64,000 bases of DNA from Phragmites australis. Lineage: Eukaryota > Streptophyta > Magnoliopsida > Poales > Poaceae. Position 1 is the first letter of the stretch. Every line of letters starts with the position of its first letter. The notes below the pieces were generated by a model. The model had not been told where the DNA came from, made no database searches, and saw only the letters and a list, made by a program, of their open reading frames with translations. Position numbers and translations under genes: made by a program. Of the stretch, positions 44,795 through 56,972 are shown piece after piece. The DNA lies in NCBI RefSeq assembly GCF_958298935.1, contig NC_084923.1:22606501-22670500 (forward strand). The letters run 5' to 3'.

Positions 44795-46006
44795 GACACG
44801 TACAAAATCCAACCGCCGTGCATAGCCCCATCCCATCCCCCCTCTGATACAAGGCCCCTCCTCAGATCCGACTCAAGCCTCAGTACAAGATGAGCCTGCG
44901 AACATGGAGGTGGACCAGATGGGAGGCGGTAGCCTGAGTGCGTACCTGAACATGGATCAGTTTGAGTTGGAGATAGCCGCTGAGGCTGCGTAGGGCAGGG
45001 TCGAAGATGATGCTCTGGAGGGTTAGATCGATCCTGATGCTGATGCTATAGAGGGTGACGAGTTGACATGAGAAGAGAGGATTGGATGAGGTCCTAGTAG
45101 GATGCCCGAGGGACGCTTCATCATCTTGGAGGTCAATTCAATCAGGGAGCCCACGAGACCTAAAGTTGTTCTGAGGACATTCAAAACAACAATCGGGTGT
45201 CTAATGAGGAACCATGTTGCAATCACATATAGAAGTTGGAGAGGCAGATGAGATGACACGTGGGTGGTTTCCGATAACATCAAGGATCTTATGTGGGCAT
45301 GTTGGTGGCAAAGTTTGAATACCCTGAAAGATGCAACATGGCCACAGTGAAGCGTCGTGCCCTATCAATAATGGCCACCATGTTCAAGAATTTAAAAGGT
45401 AAGCTGTGGAGAAATTATTACTTGGTGAGCCAGACACCGAAATGGGATGATTATCCAACGGTGGAACCATTTTGGAATGATTTCGTAAAGTACAGATGGT
45501 CAGAGGAAGCACAATGACTAAGTGAGGTAAACAAGGCCAACTCCCACAAGAACGTGTACTCCCACAGAACTGGCTCGCGTGGGTATGTGAGGAAATACGA
45601 CAAGTGGGAAGAGATGGAAGAACAAGTAACCCGTAGTGGTGCCACACCTCAGAAGGCCGACTGGATTGCACGAGCAAAGCACTATTTGTATACGAGAGGG
45701 GTGACTTTGTCGGCATATGGCAGCCTAATCTTCAAAAGTGACAGAGAACAAGAAGTGACGCAAAGAATTACAGATGCCCACACCCAGTCTTCCCAAGGTT
45801 CTTTCAAGCCAGAAAGGGAGAAAGACCAGCTAACCTTGGCACTGGGAACCAAGGAGCACCTAGGTCGCACCAGAGGCAAGGGTGTGGTGCCTTGGAAAGA
45901 GGGATTCCTAGAAGTCGTTGAAAGTAACTGGAGTAGGAAGAGAAGGAGGGAAGAACTGGAAGAGCTACTGGCTATAGTACGACAAGAACTTGTACATGAG
46001 CGTTAG
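44795..46006 (+). pseudogene. TNP1-like CACTA protein, copy A2
   Basis: From ATGACACGTACAAAATCC (44795) the plus strand reads an acidic N-terminus (NMEVDQMGGGSLSAYLNMDQ) and then, through a frameshift near 45280, MLVAKFEYPERCNMATVKRR. After this come MATMFKNLKGKLWRNYYLV, ERKYD-type YVRKYDKWEEMEEQVTRSGA, LGTKEHLGRTRGKGVVPWKE, and a charged C-terminal helix RKRRREELEELLAIVRQELV. It is homologous to the broken ORF at 19788-20507 but is from a different subfamily. Stops near 44997, 45020 and 45515 break it. TNP1/TNPA-type proteins bind the subterminal repeats. Confidence 0.75.
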
Positions 46007-46075
46007 ATGACAGACACTAATATCAAAGAAGCACTTCAGCAAGGAAATAGACAGCAATAAGGCGAACAAAATCTT

Positions 46076-47291
46076 GTGAGCCCTAGTAGTCGTCGGAGCA
46101 GCTGCACGTCTGCGGGGTTTGTAGAAGAAGAATCGGCATGTTACCCCGTGGACAACATAACAGAGAGCAAAGTGTGCAAGCTTGTCGTGCCCACCTTGAA
46201 CATTACCACCACAGTGGCTATGGGGCAAGTCGACCAATGCATGGAAGGAGCTCTCTTCAACGATCTTCCGATACCACGGGGATACGCTAAGGTCCACGTG
46301 GACTCCGTGCAAAGGCCGTACCGTAAAATTGACATGGATTACCCCGGAGAGACAGGTTCCAAGAGGCTCGGATCAAACATGGCTGGCTTCGTTCTGTGGC
46401 CCAAGCGCTACATAGTGCTTGAAGATAAGACAGACGAGTCATCTGATGCAGAGTCAGACCCACAACACAGAATTTCTCTAACTCCTCCACGGTCACTACC
46501 ACTGCCATCGTCATAAAAAAGAGAGCCAACTCCTCCACGGTCGCCGCCACCACCACCGTCACCTAGAAGAGAGCCAACTCCTCCCTTACGCAAGTCACCA
46601 CCAAGGGAGCCAGCTCCTCCTCCTTAGAAGTTAGCACCAGTGCCAACAAGAGAGCCAACTCCTCCCCTTCTAAAGTTGACAACAGATGCACAATCTAAGA
46701 ATTTGAGTTTATCTCAGAAGTCAGCTTCATCCCAGAAGCAAAATCCACCTAAGAAGGTGGCAAAACCTGAGAAGTTGCCTTATGAACAAACACCAAAGGA
46801 AACCAAAGCGATAGTGGATGCTAGTGTCAAGAAATTCTTTCAAAAGCCAGAGCCTGAGAAGAAAATACCAATCCGTGCAGAAACACAGAAGTTTTTCTTG
46901 AAGATGGCCAAACCTGTTGAGCGTAATAGTAAATTAGACTACGCACGCATCAAAAGCAAAAAAATACCTGAAGGAGTCTTCTATCGAACAGATACGACAA
47001 GAACGTAATTTAGAAAGATTTCTTGAAGATGCTAAAATGACAAAAGAGCAATTTCTAGACGAGTCCATGGCACCAAAAGCAGTCGAGAGTTGGCAATTTA
47101 AGCTAGGTGAACTCTTGGTCGCACCAAACGTGTGGGACAAACTGATATATCAACTTCGAAAATTCCATGCGTGGTACACAAAAGAGTCGCGGGATGGTAG
47201 AGAAATATTCGAGGCCAAATACAAGGATCAAGATTTCCTCCATGGGGATGGCTCTATTTATATATTATTTGAGGAAATGTATCGACTGTAG
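46076..47291 (+). pseudogene. DUF8039-like, Pro-rich and linker regions of the CACTA A2 second gene
   Basis: ORF 46076-46516 contains ESKVCKLVVPTLNITTTVAM, then LPIPRGYAKVHVDSVQRPYR and DYPGETGSKRLGSNMAGFVL, matching the DUF8039 module seen after TNP1 in grass CACTA proteins. A Pro-rich part follows with repeats of REPTPPL and REPAPPP (46515-46670), then Lys-rich linker ORFs (46640-47008, 47037-47291) containing KETKAIVDASVKKFFQKPEP and a YKDQDFLHGDGSIYILFEEM segment that leads to the Ulp1-like region. Two stops and one frameshift interrupt the order. Confidence 0.65.
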
Positions 47292-47399
47292 TAGCAATAT
47301 TCCCTTGACATGTCTATCTTGAGTTGTTAGACTCTGTAAGTGTTGTATACGTATAATTCATAGTGTACATTCATGTACCATTGGATTGAATGTCTTAAC

Positions 47400-48314
47400 T
47401 TATTCCTTATTTAGAATGGAGGTACAAAGATGCAGGACAGAGTGCATCGACCATGTGGGATTCATCGACCCACATCATGTAAACTTGACAATGATGCAAT
47501 CCAATTCAAAAGGAACCGAGGACTATGCATTGAAGTGTATTCTGGAGCTACAATTGAAGAAATACATACTTTTGCCCTACCACTTTGGGTATGTGTTTCC
47601 CTCCATGAATGTTCTACTCATTTTGAGCAATACATCGTTAGAAATTAGGACCAACTAACCTATGGTTACCTATGTGCAGTTACCACTGGATCCTTAGCAA
47701 GATCATTGTCTTCGACTCACAAAACAATCCAAAAGAAACCTACCAACACGTCATTTACTTGCTACAAAGGTAAAACCCGACCATTTTGTTATTACTCTGG
47801 TAATATTTGATTTGATTGAATCTAAGTCTATTTACGTTAATAATCACGCATATACAGAGTGTACCTATGATACATCAAGAAGAGTGTTAGATACCGGCCA
47901 TTTGTGAAAGAATGGATTGTCCGACATGACTTTACTTGTAGGAAGCAGGGCCCAGGAAATAATTTATGTGGTTTTTATGTAATGGAATTCATGCACGGAT
48001 TCAACAGAGACATGACATACCAGGTGGTCGATGCTGAGGTATGCGACATACATCTTGATGACTAATTTTTAGGTCTGACACGTGTTCATAAGGATTGATT
48101 TCTTGAATTCCTGAAATTGCAGCCCCTCGTGCTATCCAGAGATCGACTCATGGCCATTGAAATCAATGCACTTCAAGAATAACTTGTCGGGTTTATCAAT
48201 GACCAAGTCATCAGTCCAACTGGCGAGTTCCATGAATTTGACTCCTCTCTCTCGTTACCTTCATCCAACAAAAAAAAGCAGAGTTCAGAACCTTTGATTA
48301 GCAAGAAACCTTAA
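47400..48314 (+). pseudogene. Ulp1-type cysteine protease module in CACTA A2
   Basis: Exon-like blocks separated by GT/AG-bounded introns encode an Ulp1/C48-like domain. The block starting near 47683 reads YHWILSKIIVFDSQNNPKET, giving the His (YHWIL) and Asp (VFDSQ) of the catalytic triad. The next block (47860-48040) reads VRYRPFVKEWIVRHDF and then KQGPGNNLCGFYVMEFMHGF, giving the oxyanion Gln and the catalytic Cys. The last (48121-48314) reads RDRLMAIEINALQE, then GFINDQVISPTGEFHEFD and a Lys-rich tail. A TGA in the second block and a TAA in the third disable it. Ulp1-like domains cleave SUMO and have been captured by several plant DNA transposon groups. Confidence 0.75.
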
Positions 48315-48737
48315 ACTCTTTTTCATTGTTATAATGAAATGTCACATATATGCGTAATATATATACTGTGATGAGACTTGATATTTTAAAAATAAAATAT
48401 ATATGTGCTTGTGTATATATGTTGCGATAAAACTTGATGTCTCGTAAATTAAATTTATATGTGTGTATTTATAAATATACAATATACTATTGCCGGTAAT
48501 GACCAAAATTTGAAAATACCACGGTATTAGTGGCAACCGCCACATTTAAAAAGGGCGGGAAATACCTATCAGTGCTGGTTGGTAAAAACAAATCGGCACT
48601 GATAGTGATTTTTAGTGCTGGTTTCATACTCGGTACTAATAGTCACAGACTATCAGTGTTGAGTAATCAGTGTCGGTTCAAAACCCGTTACTGACGGCGA
48701 TTTTGAACCGACACTGATGAGGGTATCTGTAGTAGTG
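48315..48737. repeat. Right subterminal region and terminus of CACTA A2
   Basis: After AT-rich DNA, ATCAGTGCTGGTT, GGCACTGATAG, ATCAGTGTCGGTT and AACCGACACTGATGAG occur in both orientations between 48568 and 48720. GTATCTGTAGTAGTG ends the element at 48737. Confidence 0.8.
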
Positions 48738-50142
48738 ATGAGTCAAAAAAATCTTATCTCACACGGTTTTCCAGCCATCACAATGATATCGTCTAAGATG
48801 CACTTGATATGAGGATTGGTGTCTCTGTATGTTTCGAAGAGAAACACAAGTCAGTTTGATAGAGATGACATTGACGCTACAGCTACACTCGTATGATGAT
48901 GGAGCATCTTGTCAATCGCTAAATCAACTCATATAGGTTACAGATCTTACCGTGGGCATGATTAGACCGAACACAAAGTTTTTATCCCTGCAAGCAAACG
49001 AAGAACAAGCAAGAATAATTGAAGGCTATCTGAAATTGCAAATATAGATGAAGAATGATATATTGATATGGTGGAGTTCTACAAAATAATCAACAAGGCA
49101 GTCGCAAGACACAACAAGAGACAATGTTGTTTGGCCCTAGGCAAAACTATGCTTCAACAAAACTTAACTATTCTGACCGCATCTGGTCTCTATTTATGGG
49201 CATGCAAGCCCCGTAGACGCCACAAAACAAACTAAGGAAATAAAATCCAATTCTAGCTCTCTCTGTTACATTGTCAACTTGTTTTGAGGTTGTCGTGTCG
49301 CTCACAGGAATTTACGAAGTAATTTTTCCAACTGTGCAAAACACTTCCATTGGACTCTGTATGACATAGATATCTTCTTTTTGTTGCATGGTTGTTTGTT
49401 GAATCTGAGACAAATTTGGAGTTCGAGTAGTAATTACCTCGAAACCCGACTAGCTTTTTTGGAACATAGGATTCCAACCTTTCCACTGTAGGAGAACGAG
49501 TAGGAACTAGACTTAAAATCCAACAAGCTACCGATAAGTTCCAACAAGCTCCCGACAAGCTCCTAGCAAGCTCCGACAATCCCCGATAAGGGTTCGACTC
49601 GAGCTATCTTCTCCTATATTTATGAGTAACAAGACATCACAAGAATTACTTAGAACCCATTTGGTAGCGATTCCGGCAGCCGTTTCGCTCCTGAAACTAG
49701 TGAATTTCTCCCAAATGGCCTCTTTCTGCCACGTTTCACAGGTGATGTTACAACCCATCACTTATAACTTATCATCAGTGACGGGTCTCTCTAGGCCAGT
49801 TATAAGTGACGGGTGATGTTACAATCCGTCACAAATGACAACTCATAAGTGATGGGTCGTAATGTGACCTGTCCCAGAAGACTAGCCTCGGATGACCCAT
49901 CACTGATGAGTTAGCTATTACTGATGGTCACAACTTTACCTATCACTAATATCATTAGTAACAGGTACATTTATAACCCGTCACCGATGATCTGTCATAA
50001 GTGATGGGTCATAGTCCGACCCTGACCGAAGGCTACATAAGTGACTGCTCGTAATAGGATCCGTCACTTATGACTGAAGTGACGGGTCCAGGTGACCCGT
50101 CACTTATGTAGTGTTTGCTTTGTCTATTTTTCACATAGTACA
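48738..50142 (-). repeat. R unit copy 2, right part (after CACTA A2)
   Basis: The unit resumes at GAGTCAAAAAAATCTTATCT, matching copy 1 from about 36200. The left part (ending 38796) had already reached the copy 1 equivalent of about 36735, so about 540 bases of unit are present on both sides of the CACTA element. The segment ends with the AAGCTCC minisatellite (49525-49590) and the GTGACGGGTCA array (49740-50140). Confidence 0.75.
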
Positions 50143-52169
50143 CTAGTGGTACAAATTGGTGAATCTAAAGTTACTCATCGACCTCTTTAATTCAACCAAT
50201 AACGTTACTTTTCTCAAATTAAGTAAATTTTTCAAAAAACTACTCTAATTAATTGAAATAAAACCTATTTACATCCTATGGTCCACCATGTTAACTTTCT
50301 GGAGAATAAACGTGACCCTCGAGTATTCTGGCCTTTCGGTGTAGCTTGCACAACACATGCATTAAGCTATACGAGTATCTGAAAAGCAAACGCCAGATGC
50401 AAGATGCGAGGGTGGAGACTTAGCTGTGAAGGTTTTTGACGATTCCTGCAGATATTGAACTGTTTCATGCGATGGTCTTATAAATTTCATGTGAAATTCC
50501 AATATTCCAAGAAGCGCTACACACGCCTGAAAAGTAGCTTATAAGGAGAATCCATATACACATATAAATTGGTACTACCTGGTTATATGCACAACTAGAC
50601 CAAGCGTAACTGCACGAGACCAACTGATATTTGTCACGATGGATGCTGCTGGCAACTCTACTTTACGTAAGGGGAATTTGATGCCTTCCTTTTGACATAG
50701 GGACATTTGGAGTGCCACTTAGACAAGTCAAATTACCTTGAAATTCTACTGTTAATGCAGCCAATACGGCTCTGACCAGCACTACGCCAACCTCAAATGC
50801 TTCTGAACTAGGACGTACATTTGGATTAACAGGAATTAAACTCAATCTTTGCTGGTTGACAAAGAAATGAACTTAAATTCACTGATAGTTTGAAAGAATT
50901 GTAATCCCTACCTCTTCACGAGTGCAAAGGTCATCCCGTTCCTCGACTATGCCCTGTAGTCCTTTGGGTAGGAAAAACCCACTATACAGTCTCATCCACG
51001 AGTCGGAAAATCTTATCTCACATGGTTCTGAAGTCGTCATAATAATATCGTTTGATATGTATTTAATATGCTGATTGGTGTTCCAATCTTTCGATTAGAA
51101 ACACAAGTCGATTTGGTGGAGATAACTTTAACAATCCGGTTACAACCGTATGACGACGGAGCGCCTTGTTAATGCTATTTGGCTCTAGGCAAAACTATGC
51201 TTTAACAAGACTAAACTATTTTGGCCGCATCCGGTCTCTATTTATGGGCATGCAAGCCCCTAGACGCCACAAATCAGAGTAAGGAAAAAAAATCTGACTC
51301 TAGCTCTATCTGTTACATTTTGTTCACTTATTCTGAAATTTCTGTATCACTCACGAGGAATCTGTTGATTGGGTTTGATCCGTTGGACTCCGTTGATGGA
51401 GATATCTTCCTTTTGTTGCATAACTGTTTGTGGAATCTGAGACAAAGTTGGAGTTCGAGTAATAATTACCTTAGAACCCGATAAGCTTGTTTGGAACCTG
51501 GGATTCAGACTTTTCCACTGTAGGAGAACGAGTAAGAACTAGACTTGAAATCCAACAAGCTATGGACAAGTTCCAACAAGCTCTCGACAAGCTTCGGCAA
51601 GCTCCCTGCAAGCTCCGACAATCCCCAATAAGAGTTCGACTCAAACTATTTTCTCCCATATTTATAAGTAACAGGACATCACAAGAATAACTTATGGCCT
51701 GTTTTGTAGTGATTCTAATAGCCGTTTCGTACCTGAAACTGGTGAATTGCTCTCAAACAGTCTCTTTATGTCGCGTTTCAAAGGTGATGCTACAACCCGT
51801 CACTTATGACTTGTCATCAGGAACGGATCTCCCTGGGTCAGTCATAAGTGACGAGTGATGTTATAACTCGTTACTAATGACAAGACATAAATGATTGTTT
51901 GTAACGTGACCCGTCCCTGATGACCAGCCTAGAATGACCCGTCACTGATGAGTTGACCATTATTGATGGGTCATAACATCACCCGTCACTAATGTCATCA
52001 ATGACGGGTAATCTTATGACCCGTCAGTGATAACCTGTCTTAAATGATGAGTTATGATCCGGTTCTGACCTGAGGCTAATAGGGCCTGTCACTTATGACT
52101 CTTAAGTGATGGATTCTGATGACCCGTCACTTATATAGTGTCTCTTTTATCTAATTTTCAAGTAGTGCA
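50143..52169 (-). repeat. R unit copy 3 (2027 bp, complete)
   Basis: This is the cleanest uninterrupted copy. On the minus strand an exon-like segment near 50845-50745 reads NPNVRPSSEAFEVGVVLVRA and ends at AATTTCAAG/GTAATT, a donor-like site; it is preceded by GTCAACCAG, an acceptor-like site. The AAGCTCC minisatellite lies at 51546-51625 and the GTGACGGGTCA array at 51785-52165, ending TTTCAAGTAGTG. Sequence differs from copies 1 and 2 by scattered substitutions and small indels. Confidence 0.75.
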
Positions 52170-53381
52170 CTAGTGGTGCAAATTGGTGAACCTAAGGGTA
52201 CATACCAACCTCTATAATTCAACCAATAACATTACTTTTCTTAAATTGAGTAAATTTTCAGAAACTAATCTAATTAATTGAACTAAAAAGAGTCTAAGGA
52301 GTACCCTTAGATTCACCAATTTACATCCTATGGTCCATTATTTTAGCTTTCTGGAGCATAAACGTGACCCTCGAGTATTCTTGCGTTTCGGTACGGTGTA
52401 GCTTGCACAACACATGTATTAAGCTATATGAGTATCTGGAAAGCAAACGCCAGATGCGAGATGCGAGGGTGGAGACTTAGCTGTGATGGTTTTTGATGAT
52501 TCCTGCAGATATTGAATTGTTTCATGCGACGGTCTTATAAATTTCATGTGAAATTCCTATATTCCAAGAAGCGCTACACACGGCTGAAAAGTAGCTTATA
52601 AGGAGAATCCATGTACACATATAAATTGGTACTACCTGGTTATATGCACAACTGGACCAAGCGTAACTGCACGAGACGAACTGATATTTGTCACGATGGA
52701 TGCTGCTGGCAACTCTACTTTACGTAAGGGGAATTTGATGCCTTCCTTTTGTCATAGGGACATTTGGAGTGCCACTTAGTCAAGTCAAATTACCTTGAAA
52801 TTCTACTGTTAATGCAGCCAATACGGCTCTGACCAGCATTACGCCAACCTCAAATGCTTCTGAACTAGGACGTACATTTGTATTAACAGGAAGCAAACTC
52901 AATCTTTGCTGGTTGACAAAGAAATGAACTTAAATTCACTGATAGTTTGAAAGAATTGTAATCCCTACCTCTTCACGAGTGCAAAGGTCAGCCCGTTCCT
53001 CGACTATGCCCTGTAGTCCTTTGGGTAGGAAAAACCCACTACAGTGTCTCATCCACGAGTCGGAAAATCTTTATCTTACACGGTTTCGAAGTCATCATAA
53101 TGATATCGTCTGATATGCACTAAATATGCGGATTGGTGTCCTGATCTTTCGATTAGAATCACAAGTCGGTTTGGTGGAGATGACTTTGACGATCCGGCTA
53201 CACTCGTACGACGACGGAGCGCCTTGGTAATACTGTTTGGCTCTAGGCAAAACTATGCTTGAACAAAACTAAACTGTTCTGGCCGCATCCGGTCTCTATT
53301 TATGGGCATACAAGCCCCTAGACGTCACAAATCAGAGTAAGGAAAAAAAATATTACTCTAGCTCTATCTGTTACATTGTCA
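52170..53381 (-). repeat. R unit copy 4, left part (before CACTA A3)
   Basis: Homologous to the start of the other units. From about 52530 onward it is nearly identical to 37945-38796, ending at the same base before the same truncated CACTA end. Confidence 0.8.
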
Positions 53382-56040
53382 GTCCATCAGTACCGGTTCA
53401 ACAGTAACCGATACTGTTGATGTATCAGTGCTGGTTCATAAACTCCTTCGCGTGACCAACCACTGAGGAGTTAAGAACTAGTATTGATAGTGCCTATCAG
53501 TGTCGGTTCTATATACCAACCGACACTGATTGGTCACTACAATATAAAGCCCCACCTTCTCCCCCAAGTGCGACCAACGCGGCCAGAGTCGCCGCAAGCC
53601 CACCAGAACAGTGCCAATCGCCATTTGTACCATCTTGGACACGACAGCCTTTGAAAGGTGTGTCCTTTGACCCGACCTAAGTACTGGAAGAGATAGGCCC
53701 TCAAATAGGGACCAATCAAGATGCGAGGTAATTCAATGAATTTGTTCTAGATTTTGAAATGTTTAATGATTATAAGTTGAATGAGTTTAATTATAATGAT
53801 TTATAGATGGACCAGTCATAGATGTCCAAGGATCGAGGACCAGAGTTCTTTGTTGGCATTGAGGATTTTATGAGGGCTGCCGCAGTATATAAGAAGCCAA
53901 AAAAGAAGCGTGTCGATCACTATATATATTGTCCGTGTGTTGAATACAAGAATGAGAAGCAGTTTTCAATCATAGAGTAGATCCATGCATACTTGATTCG
54001 CAGGGGTTTCAAGGTTGACTATACTCGTTGGACTGAGCATGGTGAATTTGAAGATGTTGTGCGTGAAGGGCAACCAACAATCGAAGAAGACATATGCAAC
54101 GATATGATGGCTAACGAAGACTTCGATATGTCGGTATTTGAAGATACTTTTGTCAAGAACGATGGAGGGGAAACTTTTGTTGGCAACAATGAAGATGGCT
54201 TAGAGTAAATGTTATGCGATGGGGAGGGGGACTTCACCATGAAAGACAACATCAAAAGTTCTAGTGCATGGTAGAGGACTCTAAAATACCAGTTTACTCG
54301 AACTATAAAGATGAGCATAGAAAGTTGCATGTGGTGCTGGCACTGATGCAAATGAATGGCTAGCAATTGTTGGGCTGATAAGGGCTTCAATGAATTGTTA
54401 GAATTTTTGAAGGAATTGCTTCCAAGGGGGAACGTGTTGCCCGAAAATACGTACCAGCCAAGCAGGTTGTCTGCCCAATGAGATTGAAAGTAGAGAAAAT
54501 ATATGTATGTGGAAACGACTACATGTTGTTTCGTGGCGAGGATGCAGACTTGGAAGCATGTCGTGTTTGCAATGCACCACGGTACAAGCACAACGTTGAT
54601 GATATCGAGAGTGATGGCGTGGGGGTCAAGAGAAAGAAGAAAAGACCCCCGTTAAGGTTGTTTGGTATTTCCCTATAACCCCCCATTTGAAGCGATTGTT
54701 TGCTAACAGAGCGAATACCGAGTTGACGCGATAGCATACCGAACAGCACAAGAAAGATGGAATGCTTAGACACCCTGCTGATGGCATGTCATGGAGGAGA
54801 TTCGATTCAAAATACAAGGAATTCAGAGATGAAGTGAGGAATATAAGGTCTGGGTTGAGTACGGATGGGATGAATCCTTTCGGCAACACGAGAAGTACTC
54901 ATAGTACTTGGCCTGTAACTCTCTGTATCTACAACCTTCCACATTGGATGTGCATGAAGCAGAAGTACCTTATGATGCCTTTGCTGATTAGTGGATCGAA
55001 TCAACAAGGAAACGATATCAATGTGTACCTCAAACCATTGGTTGTAGATCTTCTTGTATTGTGGAAAGATGGCGTACGGGTATGGGGTGAGTACAGATGT
55101 GAGAATTTCACCCTGCGCGCAGTGCTGTTCGTAACGATCTCAGATTGGTCCACTCTTGGTAACCTATCAGCGCAGACTGTAAAAGGGTACAATGGATATG
55201 TTCAGTGCTTGGAGGAAACGGGGGGGGGGGGGGGGCTGACGAGCAGTCAGAAAATGATCTTTATGGGTCACCGTAGGTTCCTTCGTTCATATCACCCATA
55301 CCGCAAGGATAAAAGAGCTTTTGATGGACAGTGGAGCATCATCAAGCTCCGAAGATTCACACTAGAGAATAGGTATTTAAGATGGTAAAAACACTTAAAG
55401 TTGTACTTAGAAAGGGGGGAGACAGTACAAAAATCCCGGCTAGGCAACATGCTCTTATTTAGAAAAAGATATCAATATTTTGGTTGCTGCCTTATTGGAA
55501 GTATCTTATGGTTTGACACGCAATCGACGTCATGCATGTGGAGAATAATGTATTTGATAGCTTGATTGGTACCTTATTAGATATATTCGGCAAAAAAAAA
55601 GATACACTAAATGGACAGCTGGACTTGTAAGAATTGAACCTCAGGAAGGATCTACATTATATGCAATTAAACACCGGTAAAAAGAAACTTTCCATAGCTT
55701 ACTACACTATGAGTAAAGAAGAGAAGATCCGCCTGTGTGGTTGCTTGCGTGATGTCAAAGTCCCGATTGGTTACTACTCCAATATCAGGAGCTTAGTAAA
55801 CATGAAAGATAAGAAGTTAGTTGGCATGAAGTCTTATGATTGTCACGTGATGATGACGCAGATGCTTCCAGTTGCAATTGGAGGTATTCAGCTAGATAAG
55901 GTCCGAGACCCAATCATAAAGCTGTGTTTGTTCTTCAACGCAATTTCACAGAAGGTCATTGATCCAAATAAATTGACAAAGTTGCAAGAAGACATGATCC
56001 ATACTATATGTCAGTTTAAGACTATTTTCCCTTCGACAGG
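53382..56040 (+). mobile_element. CACTA A3: duplicated left part of A2
   Basis: This begins AGTCCATCAGTACCGG exactly as A2 does at 38797 and stays collinear with A2 at an offset of about 14,585 bases. It ends at ACTATTTTCCCTTCGACAGG, where A2 continues but this copy switches to a gypsy LTR. The TNP1/Ulp1 half is absent. Confidence 0.85.
53806..56040 (+). pseudogene. CACTA TNP2 transposase, copy A3, truncated
   Basis: The plus strand repeats the TNP2 reading of A2 with some sites better preserved. ORF 54762-55388 (208 aa) is open across LSTDGMNPFGNTRSTHSTWP, IYNLPHWMCMKQKYLMMPLL and NDINVYLKPLVVDLLVLWKD, where A2 has a stop after CMK. It also passes through a run of 14 G at 55219-55232 that encodes GGGG. 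ORF 55634-56053 covers NLRKDLHYMQLNTGKKKLSI and the DUF4218 start LCLFFNAISQKVIDPNKLTK. The DUF4216 end is lost by truncation at 56040. Confidence 0.88.
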
Positions 56041-56668
56041 TGAGTTCCCTTAGGTTCTAATATGAACAAGGGTTCCCGATTTTCCGAAAGGTTCTGGTAA
56101 CTCTCGATTTGGTGGAAACGAGACACAAGTCGATCCGGCTTCCGAACAACACGATCCGAAACCCCGCAATCGCAGCACCACGTCTCCTCTGGTTATCAAC
56201 CGGCGTTGCACGGTTGACCTCGCCAAGAAGGCTAAAATCCTTGCCTGCGAATCGAAGAACACAAGCAAGAACAAGGAAGAATGCAACCAAATTGCAGATG
56301 AATGATTAATCTCACGAGTTGGGGTCTCACAAACCGACGAAACGGCGAAACTGTTCTTGACAGAATAATCTAAGCAAAACTCAACCCTAATTAGGGCGGC
56401 GGCTACTGTATATAAAGGATTAGGGTCGGCCAAGGACCCCTGGACGTGTCCCTAATGGACTCCAACACGATACATGGCCCAACGGACCAAAAACGGTGAC
56501 GCAGCACCGGGACAGATTCTGGACGTTGACTTGTTTCGACGTTTCCCGTTGACTCAGAAGGAATTTGGACCTCAAACCAACGCCATTGGTTTTCTTATGA
56601 AATTATCTTTCCAACCATATGTGAATCGTCGAAAACGGAGTCCGGATGCGTCCTGGACGTCCGTTTTA
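56041..56668 (-). repeat. LTR of a gypsy element, minus strand
   Basis: The LTR's outer end is placed at TGAGTTCCC (56041). A TATA word (TTTATATA on the minus strand) lies near 56409 with the start of a leader after it. It follows the pol stop codon, so it is a 3' LTR. Confidence 0.55.
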
Positions 56669-56972
56669 CTGCTCGCTGGTCCTGGAGGTCGAGGCTGATT
56701 CGGACTCGAGTTGGACTGGACCTCCTGCTGTTGTTGGACGTCCTAGCTGCTCCTCCACGCCTCCAAGCCTTCCTCTATGTGTCTCCTTGTCCTCTCCATG
56801 ATTCCTAACCAACACATAATCATTAGGTAGTAATCTATTCTCAAAATTATATAAAGAGTTGCTTAGGAACGAGCTCACCTCTAAATTTAATTGTCGTGCG
56901 CGAGCTCTTGTGATTGGACTTTGAAAGTTCAATGGAGGATCATTGTATGTATCCGAGGGAGTGATGTCCTCA
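56666..56972 (-). pseudogene. C-terminal end of a gypsy polyprotein
   Basis: The minus strand reads DEDITPSDTYNDPPLNFQSP followed by ITRARARQLNLEVSSFLSNS and NRLLPNDYVLVRNHGED, ending in TAA at 56668-56666. The P-I-T-R-A-R-A block and the LLPN segment are typical of the extreme C-terminus of grass Ty3-gypsy polyproteins of the Del/Tekay and Reina types. The open frame runs straight into the junction at 56973, beyond which R-unit DNA follows, so the rest of the element is gone. Confidence 0.7.

Larger units (their letters stand above)
38797..48737 (+). mobile_element. CACTA element A2 with TNP2, TNP1-like and Ulp1-like modules
   Basis: Plus-strand order: left subterminal region (ATCAGTACCGGTT-type repeats, 38797-38960), TNP2 (39222-42516), an internal repeat patch at 43010-43090, TNP1-like protein (44795-46006), DUF8039-like and Pro-rich regions, an Ulp1-protease-like module (to about 48314), and the right subterminal region with terminus GTATCTGTAGTAGTG at 48737. 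The left terminus CACTACTAC is missing: repeats start straight after TGTTACATTGTCA. All ORFs carry stops. The patch at 43010 resembles a subterminal region and could mean two elements lie side by side. Confidence 0.8.
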
